Source of the DNA: MM2 sp035460165 | GTDB lineage: Bacteria; Pseudomonadota; Gammaproteobacteria; Burkholderiales; Methylophilaceae | Direction: 5' to 3' | Assembly: GCA_035460165.1 (NCBI GenBank) | Contig: DATHWW010000011.1 | Location: 62,001 to 126,000 of the forward strand | Length of the DNA: 64,000 bases | Shown: one piece after another, positions 34,102 through 42,813 of the stretch | Layout: the number at the start of each line of letters is the position of its first letter | Position numbering within the stretch: position 1 is the first letter of the stretch | Notes under the pieces: model-generated | What the model was told of the DNA's origin: nothing | The model's database searches: none | What the model saw: only the letters and a program-made list of their open reading frames with translations | Position numbers and translations under genes: made by a program

Positions 34102-34147
34102 GTAGGCTTGCGTACAGGGCGCGTAATAGTACGTAAAAGTATGTAAG
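34102..34147. promoter_or_regulatory. Phased GTA direct repeats, candidate CpxR-type operator
   Basis: GTA units start at 34102, 34112, 34123, 34133 and 34143, almost one helical turn apart. The last three read GTAAT-N5-GTAAA-N5-GTAAG, close to the CpxR box GTAAA-N5-GTAAA. The array lies in the divergent promoter of the Spy-like and CpxR-like genes. Strong sequence pattern; binding is inferred. Confidence 0.65.
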
Positions 34148-34216
34148 AAGCGCACCCCCCGGCTACCAAACTTTGGCAGAATCACACCAACCAATTATTC
34201 GGAACATGGTGATCGC

Positions 34217-34906
34217 GTGCTGCAAGTGCTGCTGATCGACGACGACATCGAGCTTTGCCAGATGATGGAAGAATATCTGGAAGCCGAGGATTTCGCGCTG
34301 GAATTCGCCCACGACGGCGAGACCGGCGCGCGCATGGCCGTGTCCGGCAAATTCGACCTGGTGGTGCTGGACGTGATGATGCCGGGCATGAACGGCTTCG
34401 ACACCTTGCGCCTGATCCGCAATACCAGCCAGATCCCCGTCATCATGCTCACCGCCAAGGGCGACGACATCGACCGCATCGTCGGGCTCGAACTCGGCGC
34501 CGACGATTACCTGACCAAGCCATTCAATCCGCGCGAACTGGTCGCCCGTTTGCACGCCATCCGGCGCCGGGTGGTGGTGCGCGATGCGGCAGCGCAGCGC
34601 GACGGCATAGTGCGCGTGGGCCGCGCCGCGCTGCACGCCGCCGAGCGCATCATCGAATGGAACGGGCAGCCGCTGTCGCTCACCACCAGCGAGTACGCGC
34701 TGCTGGAAGTGCTGATCAAGCACGCCGGCCACGTCGTCACCAAGGCCGACCTGTTTTCGCAAGCACTGGGCCGGCCGGAAACCAAATACGACCGCAGCAT
34801 CGACGTGCATGTCAGCAACCTGCGGCAAAAGCTGGGCACGCTGGACGACGGACGCTCGCCCATCCAGACGGTGCGCAACGTCGGCTACCAGTTCATTCCG
34901 GGTTAA
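34217..34906 (+). CDS. CpxR-like response regulator
   Basis: A 229-residue OmpR-family regulator: receiver domain (LLIDDDIELCQMMEEYL; phospho-Asp in VVLDVMMPGMNG; Lys in TKPFNPREL) and winged-helix domain (LTTSEYALLEVLI; YDRSIDVHVSNLRQKLG). The N-terminal LIDDDxELC and the FNPREL stretch are typical of CpxR. GTG start with a weak ribosome site. It is 24 bases upstream of its kinase gene and divergent from the Spy/CpxP-like gene. Confidence 0.9.
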   Translation: MLQVLLIDDDIELCQMMEEYLEAEDFALEFAHDGETGARMAVSGKFDLVVLDVMMPGMNGFDTLRLIRNTSQIPVIMLTAKGDDIDRIVGLELGADDYLTKPFNPRELVARLHAIRRRVVVRDAAAQRDGIVRVGRAALHAAERIIEWNGQPLSLTTSEYALLEVLIKHAGHVVTKADLFSQALGRPETKYDRSIDVHVSNLRQKLGTLDDGRSPIQTVRNVGYQFIPG

Positions 34907-34930
34907 GAGCCTCTCAATAGGAAACGAAAG

Positions 34931-36271
34931 ATGGGACGCCTGTTCTGGAAACTGTTCTTCGGCCTGTCCGTCACGTTGGTGCTGATCGGCGCCGGCATCG
35001 GCGGAGCGGTCTATCTGCACGACCAGCGTTTGCAGAACGAGGAAGGCATCTCGCGCGACCGGCGCGCCGAGTTCGTCGTCGGCGTCGTCGCGAATGCGGT
35101 GCGCTATTCCGGGGTGGCCGGCGCACGGGCGCTGCTCGAGGAATGGCCGGGCAAGAACAGGTCGCCGCGCGTGCTGATCGTCGACAGCGCCGGTCGCGAT
35201 GTGCTGGGACGCGCGGTGCCGCAAGGCGCGCTGAGAAAAGCGTTAGCGGCATTGCAGCACGGCAGGCTGAAACAGAGCGTGAAGCGCGTCACCGCGCCCA
35301 ACGGCGCTGCCTACGTGCTTTTCCTGCCCGCCGCCAATGCGGATGCCGGTCCGCCGCGCATGCCGCCGCCGGGCATCCAGATTGCCATCGCCCTGTTCGC
35401 CAGCCTGCTGTTCAGCGCGGGATTCGCGACCTACCTCAGCCGTCCGATCCGCCACCTGCGCAGGGTCAGCAACCGCCTCGCCGAAGGCGATCTCAACGCT
35501 CGCGTCAGTCCGCTGATCGGCAGCCGCAATGACGAACTCTCCGACCTCGGCAAGGATTTCGACTTCATGGCGACGCACTTGCAGACCTTGCTGAACTCGC
35601 AACGGCAGTTGCTGCACGACGTTTCGCACGAACTGCGCTCGCCGGTCGCGCGCATGCGCCTCGCCGTCGGCATCGCCCAGCAGCAGCCGGAGAAGGTCGC
35701 GATGGCGCTCGAGCGCATCGAGCGCGAAACCGAGCGCCTGGACGAACTATTGGGGCAGATACTCACCCTGGCGCGGCTTGAATCCGACCTCGGCAATGAC
35801 GTGAAGGAACAAGTCAGCATCGACGAATTGCTGGAGGAAATCATTCAGGACGTCAGCTTCGAAGCCCAGGCCAGCGGGCGCACCATCGACTATCGCGCCG
35901 ACATCAAGGCCGAGGTCGAAGGCCAGCGCGAACTGTTGCGACGCGCGTTCGAGAATGTCATCCGCAACGCCATCAAATACACGGCCGACGCGAGCGCCGT
36001 GGAAATCCGCCTGAGCTCCGAACTGCACAAGCCCACCGTGCAGATACGCGACCATGGCCCCGGCATACCGGATGACGAATTGAACAAGGTTTTCCAACCT
36101 TTCTACCGCCTGCCTCCGGAGAAGGACAAGACGAAAGCCTCGGGTTACGGCCTCGGCCTCGCCATCGCCCGCCGCGCGCTGGCCAGGCATGCCGCCAGCG
36201 TCGAATTAAGCAATGCCCCCGGCGGCGGCCTGCTGGTCAAGATTCAATTCGACACCGCCACGGCTTATTGA
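34931..36271 (+). CDS. CpxA-like sensor histidine kinase
   Basis: A 446-residue kinase: helices at about 8-30 and 155-175, a periplasmic domain of about 120 residues, HAMP (RRVSNRLAEGDLNARV), His-containing LHDVSHELRSPVARMRLAV, N box ENVIRNAIKYT, G1 DHGPGIP and G2 GYGLGLAIARRAL. SHELRSPL-type H box and gene context indicate CpxA. The sensor is expected to monitor envelope folding stress and be restrained by the divergent CpxP-like protein. GGAAA precedes the ATG. Confidence 0.9.
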   Translation: MGRLFWKLFFGLSVTLVLIGAGIGGAVYLHDQRLQNEEGISRDRRAEFVVGVVANAVRYSGVAGARALLEEWPGKNRSPRVLIVDSAGRDVLGRAVPQGALRKALAALQHGRLKQSVKRVTAPNGAAYVLFLPAANADAGPPRMPPPGIQIAIALFASLLFSAGFATYLSRPIRHLRRVSNRLAEGDLNARVSPLIGSRNDELSDLGKDFDFMATHLQTLLNSQRQLLHDVSHELRSPVARMRLAVGIAQQQPEKVAMALERIERETERLDELLGQILTLARLESDLGNDVKEQVSIDELLEEIIQDVSFEAQASGRTIDYRADIKAEVEGQRELLRRAFENVIRNAIKYTADASAVEIRLSSELHKPTVQIRDHGPGIPDDELNKVFQPFYRLPPEKDKTKASGYGLGLAIARRALARHAASVELSNAPGGGLLVKIQFDTATAY

Positions 36272-36297
36272 AGCTTGCGGGCGACAAAAATCCGCGG

Positions 36298-39200
36298 TTA
36301 AGCCTCCTCCTTCCGGTGCGCCAGCCGATAGAGCAGAGGCAGCACCAGCAGGGTCAGCAGGGTCGAGGACAACACGCCGCCGATCACCACCGTCGCCAGC
36401 GGGCGCTGCACTTCAGCGCCCGTGCCGGTGGCGATGGCCATCGGCACAAAACCCAGCGATGCGACCAGGGCCGTCATCAATACCGGGCGCAGCCGCGTCA
36501 TCGCCCCTTCGCGTATCGCCACGTCCAGCGGCTGCCCTTGGTCGCGCAAGGCACGGATGAAGGAAACCATCACCAAGCCATTCAGTACCGCGACGCCGGA
36601 GAGTGCGATAAAGCCGACCCCGGCCGAGATGGATAATGGAATGTCCCGCAGCCACAGGGCCAGCACGCCGCCGGTCAGCGCAAACGGCACGCCGGTGAAT
36701 ACCAGCAGCCCGTCCTTCACGTTGTTGAACATCGCGAACAGCAGCATGAAGATCAGCAGCAGCGCCAGCGGCACCACGATTTCCAGCCGTTTTGCCGCCG
36801 ACTGCAGCTGCTCGAAGGTGCCGCCCCAGTCGATCCAATAGCCGCTGGGCACCTGAACATCCGAGGCAATTCTGGCCTGTGCCTCGCTCACGAAGGAACC
36901 GATGTCGCGGCCGCGCACGTTGGCCGTCACCACCACGCTGCGCTTGCCGTTCTCGCGGCTGATCTGGTTGGGGCCCGGCGCAATATCGAGGCTCGCCACA
37001 TCGCCCAACCGTACATAGGAGGCCTTGCCATCGGCAGCCGGAAGACGCACCGGTAGCTGCTGGATGGCCTCCAAGTCTGTGCGCAAGGTCTCGGGCAGGC
37101 GCACGACGATGCCGAAACGGCGATCGCCCTGGAACACTTGTCCAGCCTCGCGCCCGCCCACGGCGATGGCCAATGCATCCTGTACATCGCTCACATTGAC
37201 GCCCAGCCTGGCGATTTTTTCCCGGTCGATATTGACCGTCAGCATCGGCAGGCCAGTGGTCTGCTCCACCTTCACGCCCTCGGCCCCCGGGACTTTCTCC
37301 AGCACGTCCGCAATCTCGGCCGCGGTGCCGTTCATGCTATCCATGTCGTCGCCGAACACCTTCACCGCCACGTCGCTGCGCACGCCGGAGATCAGCTCGT
37401 TGAAGCGCATCTGGATGGGTTGGGTGAATTCGTAGTTATTGCCGGGCACCTGGCCTACCGCCGCCTGCATGGCAAGGATGAGCTCATCCTTGCTGCGCTT
37501 CGGGGCGGGCCACGCGGACGGCGGCTTGAGTATCACGATGTTGTCCGCCACGTTGGGCGGCATCGGGTCGGTCGCGATTTCGGCCGTGCCGATCTTGGCG
37601 TAGATGGAGTCCACTTCGGGAAACTGCTTGAGGGTGCGTTCCAGCTCCGTTTGCATCGTGATGGCCTGCGTCAGGCTGGTGCCGGGAATGCGCAATGCAT
37701 GCAGTGCGATATCCCCTTCATCCAGGCTGGGCACGAACTCGCTGCCCATGCGCGTCGCCAGCAGCAGCGAGAGCAGCACCGCGACCAGCGCGCCCGTCAA
37801 CACGACCGGCTTGTTGCTCAGCGCATGCTCCAGCAACGGGCCATAAAGGCGTTTGGCCCAGCGCATCAGGCGGTTTTCCTTTTCGCTCACCTTGTCGCCG
37901 ACCAATAACGCCACGGCCGCGGGGATAAAGGTCACCGACAGGATCATCGCCCCCAGCAAGGCCGTCACCACGGTAAACGCCATCGGGTGGAACATCTTGC
38001 CTTCCACGCCGGTGAGGGCAAAGATCGGCAGATACACCACCATGATGATGAGCTGGCCGTAGATCAGCGGACGCCGGGCTTCTCCCGCCGCCGCAAACAC
38101 CTCGTGGAAGCGTTCGCTGCGCGCCAGCGGACGTCCGAGTCTTGCCTGGGTCTGGGCCAGCCGCCGCATGCAGTTTTCCACGATGACCACCGCACCGTCG
38201 ATGATGATGCCGAAATCGATCGCCCCCAGACTCATCAGGTTGGCGCTGACCTTGTTGCTGACCATGCCGGTGAAGGTGAATAGCATGGAGAGCGGAATCA
38301 CCAGCGCGGTGATGATCGCGGCGCGGATGTTGCCCAGAAACAGGAACAGCACGGCGATCACCAGCGCGGCGCCTTCGATCAGGTTGGTCTTGACCGTAGC
38401 GATGACCTTCTCCACCAGCACGGTGCGGTCATAGGCCGTTTTCGCCACCACGCCCGGCGGCAGCGTGCGGTTGATTTCCTGCATTTTCTGGTCGACCGCC
38501 TGGGCCACGCTGCGGCTGTTCTCGCCGATCAGCATGAATACCGTGCCGAGCACGATTTCCTGCCCGTTCTGCGTGGCGGCGCCGGTACGCAGCTCCTGCC
38601 CCAGCATCACCTCGGCGACGTCGCGCATCCGCACCGGCACGCCCTGCGGCGCGCCGATGACGATATTGCCGATGTCGTCGAGATTGCCGACCTGGCCGGG
38701 CGCCCGGATCAGGTATTGCTCTCCGCTGCGTTCGATATAGCCGGCGCCGACATTGCCGTTGTTGCGCTCCAGGGCTTCCACCAGGTCGTTGAGAGCCAGA
38801 CCGTGTGCCACGAGTCGATCCGGATACGGCGCAACCTGGAACTCCTTGACATGGCCGCCGATGCTGTTGATCTCGGTCACGCCCGGCACGTTGCGCAGCT
38901 GCGGCTTGATGATCCAGTCCTGAATTTCACGCAGATCCATGGCGTTGTAGGGGGTGCCGTCCGGCTTGAGCGCGCCTGGCTTCGCCCCCACCGTCCACAT
39001 GTAAATTTCGCCCAGGCCGGTGGCGATGGGTCCCATGGCCGGCGAAATGCCGGCAGGCAAGTTGTCCCGAGCCTGCTGGATGCGCTCGTTGACCAGCTGC
39101 CGCGCAAAATAGATGTCGGTGCCGTCCGCGAACACCACGGTCACCTGCGACAGCCCGTAGCGGGAAATCGAGCGCGTCTGCTCCAGCCCGGGCAGGCCGG

Positions 39201-39420
39201 CCATCGCGGTCTCGATCGGGTAAGTGATGCGCTGCTCCGCTTCCAGCGGGGAGTATCCCGGTGCGGAGGTGTTGATCTGCACCTGCACATTGGTGATGTC
39301 CGGCACGGCATCGATCGGCAGCTTCTGGTAGTTGTAGGCGCCCAGCGCCGCCATGCCCAGCACGATCAGGAGTACGAGCCAGCGCTGCTCGATGGCGAAA
39401 CGGATGATTTTATCGAACAT
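36298..39420 (-). CDS. czcA: Heavy-metal RND efflux permease (CzcA family)
   Basis: A 1040-residue HME-RND proton antiporter. TM4 reads GAIDFGIIIDGAVVIVEN: the D-F-G-x3-D-G-A-x3-V-E-N pattern of the Zn/Co/Cd group, as opposed to the monovalent Cu/Ag group. N-terminal QRWLVLLIVLGMAALGAYN and the later DISVSD-like porter regions also fit. It exports divalent metal from periplasm or cytoplasm with CzcB and CzcC, whose genes lie immediately upstream. It converges with the CpxA-like gene, 26 bases apart. Confidence 0.94.
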   Translation of the reverse strand: MFDKIIRFAIEQRWLVLLIVLGMAALGAYNYQKLPIDAVPDITNVQVQINTSAPGYSPLEAEQRITYPIETAMAGLPGLEQTRSISRYGLSQVTVVFADGTDIYFARQLVNERIQQARDNLPAGISPAMGPIATGLGEIYMWTVGAKPGALKPDGTPYNAMDLREIQDWIIKPQLRNVPGVTEINSIGGHVKEFQVAPYPDRLVAHGLALNDLVEALERNNGNVGAGYIERSGEQYLIRAPGQVGNLDDIGNIVIGAPQGVPVRMRDVAEVMLGQELRTGAATQNGQEIVLGTVFMLIGENSRSVAQAVDQKMQEINRTLPPGVVAKTAYDRTVLVEKVIATVKTNLIEGAALVIAVLFLFLGNIRAAIITALVIPLSMLFTFTGMVSNKVSANLMSLGAIDFGIIIDGAVVIVENCMRRLAQTQARLGRPLARSERFHEVFAAAGEARRPLIYGQLIIMVVYLPIFALTGVEGKMFHPMAFTVVTALLGAMILSVTFIPAAVALLVGDKVSEKENRLMRWAKRLYGPLLEHALSNKPVVLTGALVAVLLSLLLATRMGSEFVPSLDEGDIALHALRIPGTSLTQAITMQTELERTLKQFPEVDSIYAKIGTAEIATDPMPPNVADNIVILKPPSAWPAPKRSKDELILAMQAAVGQVPGNNYEFTQPIQMRFNELISGVRSDVAVKVFGDDMDSMNGTAAEIADVLEKVPGAEGVKVEQTTGLPMLTVNIDREKIARLGVNVSDVQDALAIAVGGREAGQVFQGDRRFGIVVRLPETLRTDLEAIQQLPVRLPAADGKASYVRLGDVASLDIAPGPNQISRENGKRSVVVTANVRGRDIGSFVSEAQARIASDVQVPSGYWIDWGGTFEQLQSAAKRLEIVVPLALLLIFMLLFAMFNNVKDGLLVFTGVPFALTGGVLALWLRDIPLSISAGVGFIALSGVAVLNGLVMVSFIRALRDQGQPLDVAIREGAMTRLRPVLMTALVASLGFVPMAIATGTGAEVQRPLATVVIGGVLSSTLLTLLVLPLLYRLAHRKEEA

Positions 39421-39430
39421 GATCCGTCTC

Positions 39431-40936
39431 CTAGTGGTCGTGGCTGGCGGCAGACTTACCCAGATCGGCCTTGATCAGGTAGCTGTTTTTCGCCGCGTAC
39501 CGTTCGCCGGCATTGAGGCCGCTGACCACCTCCACCCACTTGCCGTCGCTGCGCCCGGGCTCGATCGGCCGCGCCTCGAAATATTCGCCATAGCGGCCAA
39601 ACACGACACTCCAGTCGCGCACGGTCTGCATCGCCTCGGCAGAAACGGCGACCGGAACTTCAACCTCTCCGGCGGTGAGCTCGATATTCACCGGCAGGCC
39701 GGGCCGCCACACGCCTTCCGGGTTGGGCAGCACCACGCGGGCCGTCGCCGTGCGGGTCTGTGCGCCGACCAGCGCGCCGACATAAGACACCGTGCCGCTG
39801 CCGCTGGCATTGAATGCAGCCGCCGTGACCGTCGCCTGCTGGCCGATTTTCACGGTATCCAGATCTCTGGCGTACACCGTCATCTCCGCCCATACCGTGG
39901 ACAGATCGGCCACCACGAACACCGTCGCATCTGCCCCGACCGCCTCGCCCAAGGCCAAATGCTTCTCGACGACAATGCCGTCTATCGGCGAGCGCAGCTC
40001 GTAGCGCGTCAGATCGCCGCCTGTGCGCTGGCCGCCCAGCGAAGCCAGCTTCTGCTGCGCGCCCTGCACGGCGATTTCCGCCTCCTGCATCGCGCCGCGG
40101 GCTTGCAGATAGTCCTGTTCGGCCGATATTTTTTCTTCCCACAGCTGCTTTTCTCGCTCATAGGTCGTGCGCGCCAGCGCCAGGCGCTTCTGTGCGGCCA
40201 GCAACTCGGCACGCTGGTCTGCCAGCGCCTGGCTGGAAATCACCGCCAGCATCTGCCCCTTGCGCACCCGGTCGCCGGCATTGGCGCTGACCGACGCCGC
40301 CACGCCGGCCAGGCGCGGCACCAGATGCACCAGCTTGTCCTCGTTGAATTTGATTTCGCCGAGCAGCTGCAAGTGGCTCTTGATGCGCGCCGGGCCGGCC
40401 GTCAGCACCTCAACACCATTCTGCTGCGCCTGGGCGTCGGACATGGCCACCCGCGCCTCCACCTGTTCATAGCTGAAACGATTCGCGGCCTGGCCGCTGC
40501 GCGCATCGACCGTCACCTTGAATGAGTGCGGCTCCTCGACGACGGCATTCCCCTTGAGGTAATCCTGCTCCGCAGCAAACTTGAACACCTGCGGCGGACG
40601 GCCGAGACGTTCCAGCGTCAGCACCGCCTGATTGGCCTCCGGCGCCAGCGGCTTGCCGTCCCGGTAGGCATACAGACGGAATTGTGGTGGCACGCCCTGC
40701 TCGAAAATGGTGACCTCGATGCCGTAGCCGTTCTGGATAAACAACCGGCCGCCATGCGGGCCTTTCTGCCGGGCGGCATCTGCGTTCTGCTCGCTGTCGC
40801 TATGACCGGCGGTTTCCGCATGGCCATGGCCTTCTTCAGAGGCGGGCTGCGGACGGCTCGTGCCCAAGATCAGCCAAGCGAGCAATGCACCTGCACCGAG
40901 GATGAGGGCAATGGAAAATGTTTGTTTCTTGTTCAT
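39431..40936 (-). CDS. czcB: Heavy-metal efflux periplasmic adaptor (CzcB family)
   Basis: A 501-residue adaptor with an N-terminal membrane anchor (about 6-24), a His/Glu-rich segment (EEGHGHAETAGHSDSEQN, about 36-53) and the CzcB-specific N-terminal domain, followed by hairpin (about 255-345), lipoyl and barrel domains and a C-terminal region with SAASHDH. His-rich ends are typical of zinc/cobalt adaptors that hand metal to the pump. It is 10 bases from czcA and 9 bases from czcC. Confidence 0.93.
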   Translation of the reverse strand: MNKKQTFSIALILGAGALLAWLILGTSRPQPASEEGHGHAETAGHSDSEQNADAARQKGPHGGRLFIQNGYGIEVTIFEQGVPPQFRLYAYRDGKPLAPEANQAVLTLERLGRPPQVFKFAAEQDYLKGNAVVEEPHSFKVTVDARSGQAANRFSYEQVEARVAMSDAQAQQNGVEVLTAGPARIKSHLQLLGEIKFNEDKLVHLVPRLAGVAASVSANAGDRVRKGQMLAVISSQALADQRAELLAAQKRLALARTTYEREKQLWEEKISAEQDYLQARGAMQEAEIAVQGAQQKLASLGGQRTGGDLTRYELRSPIDGIVVEKHLALGEAVGADATVFVVADLSTVWAEMTVYARDLDTVKIGQQATVTAAAFNASGSGTVSYVGALVGAQTRTATARVVLPNPEGVWRPGLPVNIELTAGEVEVPVAVSAEAMQTVRDWSVVFGRYGEYFEARPIEPGRSDGKWVEVVSGLNAGERYAAKNSYLIKADLGKSAASHDH

Positions 40937-40945
40937 CGTGGGTTC

Positions 40946-42262
40946 CTATTGCTGCTGGTTGTCGACAGGCGTGGCGGTCGCATCGGCTGCGCCAAGCAGG
41001 CGCTCCATGCCGGCTGCCGCGCGGTGCGCTTCGGACAGCGCGCGCAGATATTGGGATTTCGCCTGGAACAGCGTGCGCTGTGCATCGAGCACGTCGAGAA
41101 AGCTGAATTTGCCGAGCTCAAAGCCTCTGGCTGACGCATCGAAAGCGCCTTGGGCCCCGGGCAGGATGTCCTGGCGCAAGGTTTCCACCTCGCTGCGGGC
41201 AGACGCCAGACGCTGGTGGGTTTGCGCCAGTTCGCCGGACAGCTGAAACTCGGTTGCTACCAGCTCGTCCCGCGCCTTGTCGGTGCGCCGCATGGCTTCC
41301 AGCAGGTTGCCCTGATTGCGGTCGAACACCGGGAGCGGGATGGATACGCCGAGGATGGCCTGGTTGAGCCCGAGCTCTTCGTTGCGTCTGGCGCCAATGC
41401 TGACCGTCACATCGGGCACGGCCCGGCTCCGTTCCAGCTCGGCGAGCGCTTGACGGCGTTCAATCTCCGCCCGTGCGCGCTGCATCAACGGCGCACTCGC
41501 CAAACGTGCCTGAAAATCGGTCAGCTCGGGCAGTGCCGGAAGAGACTCAATGTCTCCCAGGGCGCGCTCGAACTGCGGCGTAGGATTGCCCCATATCGCC
41601 GCCAGCCGCTTGCGTGCACTCGCCAGCTCACTCTCGGCCTGCATCAGTTCGATGCGGATATTCGCTTCGGCAACGTTGGCCTTGGTTTCCTCGACCGGCG
41701 ATACCCGACCGGCAAGCACCCGGCGTTGGGCCGCACCCGAGGCGCGTTGGGCAAGCTCGGCCAGGGACCGCGCCAATTGCCGTCGCTCCTGCGCAATCAG
41801 CACCTCGAAGAATGCCGTCACCACGCCGGCACGAATCTCCGCGCGCTTGGATGCGAGCTCAACGGTCGCGACATCGCGGCTTTTGGAGGCTGCTTCGACC
41901 CGGGCTGCGCGTTTGCCGCCCAACTCGATGGCCTGATTGATTTGCAGGGTCGTGATGCGCGTCGCGCTGCGCGTATCCTCCATCAGCGCAGCAATTTCCG
42001 GATTCGGGCGGGCTTGAGCCTGGAGGATGGCCCCGTCGAAGGCATCGACCTCCAGACTGGCGGCCGATGCTTCCGGGTTTGCGCTCAGCGCCAGCTCTAC
42101 CGCCGACTGCAAGCTGAGCGGCGTTGCCGGCTCCACGGTTTTCCCCCAACCGGACGGAGCGGCCAGCGCCGAGACCATGCATAGCGATAGCCCTGCGCCA
42201 ACCAGCCAGCGCAGGGGTGACGGCATGCGTCGCATACCGGCATAACCAGTGTCATTAAACAA
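40946..42262 (-). CDS. czcC: Heavy-metal efflux outer-membrane channel (CzcC family)
   Basis: An outer-membrane factor of about 438 residues with a signal peptide ending about ALAA, two OEP repeats (AVELALSANPE; QARPNPEIAALMEDT; INQAIELGGKRAAR; GFELGKFSFLDVLDAQRTL). The IELGGKRxAR element is typical of CzcC. The start is set at TTG 42262, which has AAGGAG 7 bases upstream; ATG 42235 and 42226 in the same frame lack a good site and would shorten only the pre-signal part. It forms the exit channel for CzcAB. Confidence 0.88.
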   Translation of the reverse strand: MFNDTGYAGMRRMPSPLRWLVGAGLSLCMVSALAAPSGWGKTVEPATPLSLQSAVELALSANPEASAASLEVDAFDGAILQAQARPNPEIAALMEDTRSATRITTLQINQAIELGGKRAARVEAASKSRDVATVELASKRAEIRAGVVTAFFEVLIAQERRQLARSLAELAQRASGAAQRRVLAGRVSPVEETKANVAEANIRIELMQAESELASARKRLAAIWGNPTPQFERALGDIESLPALPELTDFQARLASAPLMQRARAEIERRQALAELERSRAVPDVTVSIGARRNEELGLNQAILGVSIPLPVFDRNQGNLLEAMRRTDKARDELVATEFQLSGELAQTHQRLASARSEVETLRQDILPGAQGAFDASARGFELGKFSFLDVLDAQRTLFQAKSQYLRALSEAHRAAAGMERLLGAADATATPVDNQQQ

Positions 42263-42323
42263 TTTGGAACTCCTTCTCAACCGCGCAGAGCAAGGGCTGC
42301 GCGCATACCACACCGTTAAAAGG

Positions 42324-42668
42324 TCAGGTCAGAGAAGGCGAGCGAGGCGGACGGTAGATACCTTCCGGATAGGTGGAAACAATATTGACGGTGCCAATGG
42401 GAAAGGACTTGGTTGCCTGGGAAAGCTTGCCCAAGACAAAGCCATCGGAGACTTGTCCGAGCAGATGACTGATTGCGTGACAGCAATGATGACCGGTTTG
42501 GTCGCAATCGTGCGATTCGTGGTGCTGATCATCCAGTTGCGGCATTGCATAAGCACTCGATGGCAGATCGTGCGAGATTTCTTGCTCCATGGTAACTGCC
42601 CATGCCTGCACGTTTGCCGTGAAGACAAGGATCAGAAGAAAAGCAATCTGGCGGAACCCACGATTCAT
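42324..42668 (-). CDS. CzcI-like small periplasmic protein
   Basis: A 114-residue protein with a signal peptide (MNRGFRQIAFLLILVFTAN..., to about 24) and a mid-section rich in His and Cys: QHHESHDCDQTGHHCCHA. It ends with YPEGIYRPPRSP, similar in style to CzcI-type peptides at the head of czcCBA operons. CzcI is thought to modulate the Czc response in the periplasm. The His/Cys block could bind Zn2+ or similar metals (inference). It lies 61 bases before czcC as the first gene of the operon. Confidence 0.72.
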   Translation of the reverse strand: MNRGFRQIAFLLILVFTANVQAWAVTMEQEISHDLPSSAYAMPQLDDQHHESHDCDQTGHHCCHAISHLLGQVSDGFVLGKLSQATKSFPIGTVNIVSTYPEGIYRPPRSPSLT

Positions 42669-42813
42669 GCGTCCGACTTTAACCCAGATCCGGGAGCCAG
42701 ACAAATGACACGCACCCTGCGATCAATGACGCAGTTAGAATGTATGCATCGCTCTTCGCCGCGCATTGCTTCCGTACTTCATTAATGACTGACTATCCAG
42801 CGCCCTCTACCTG

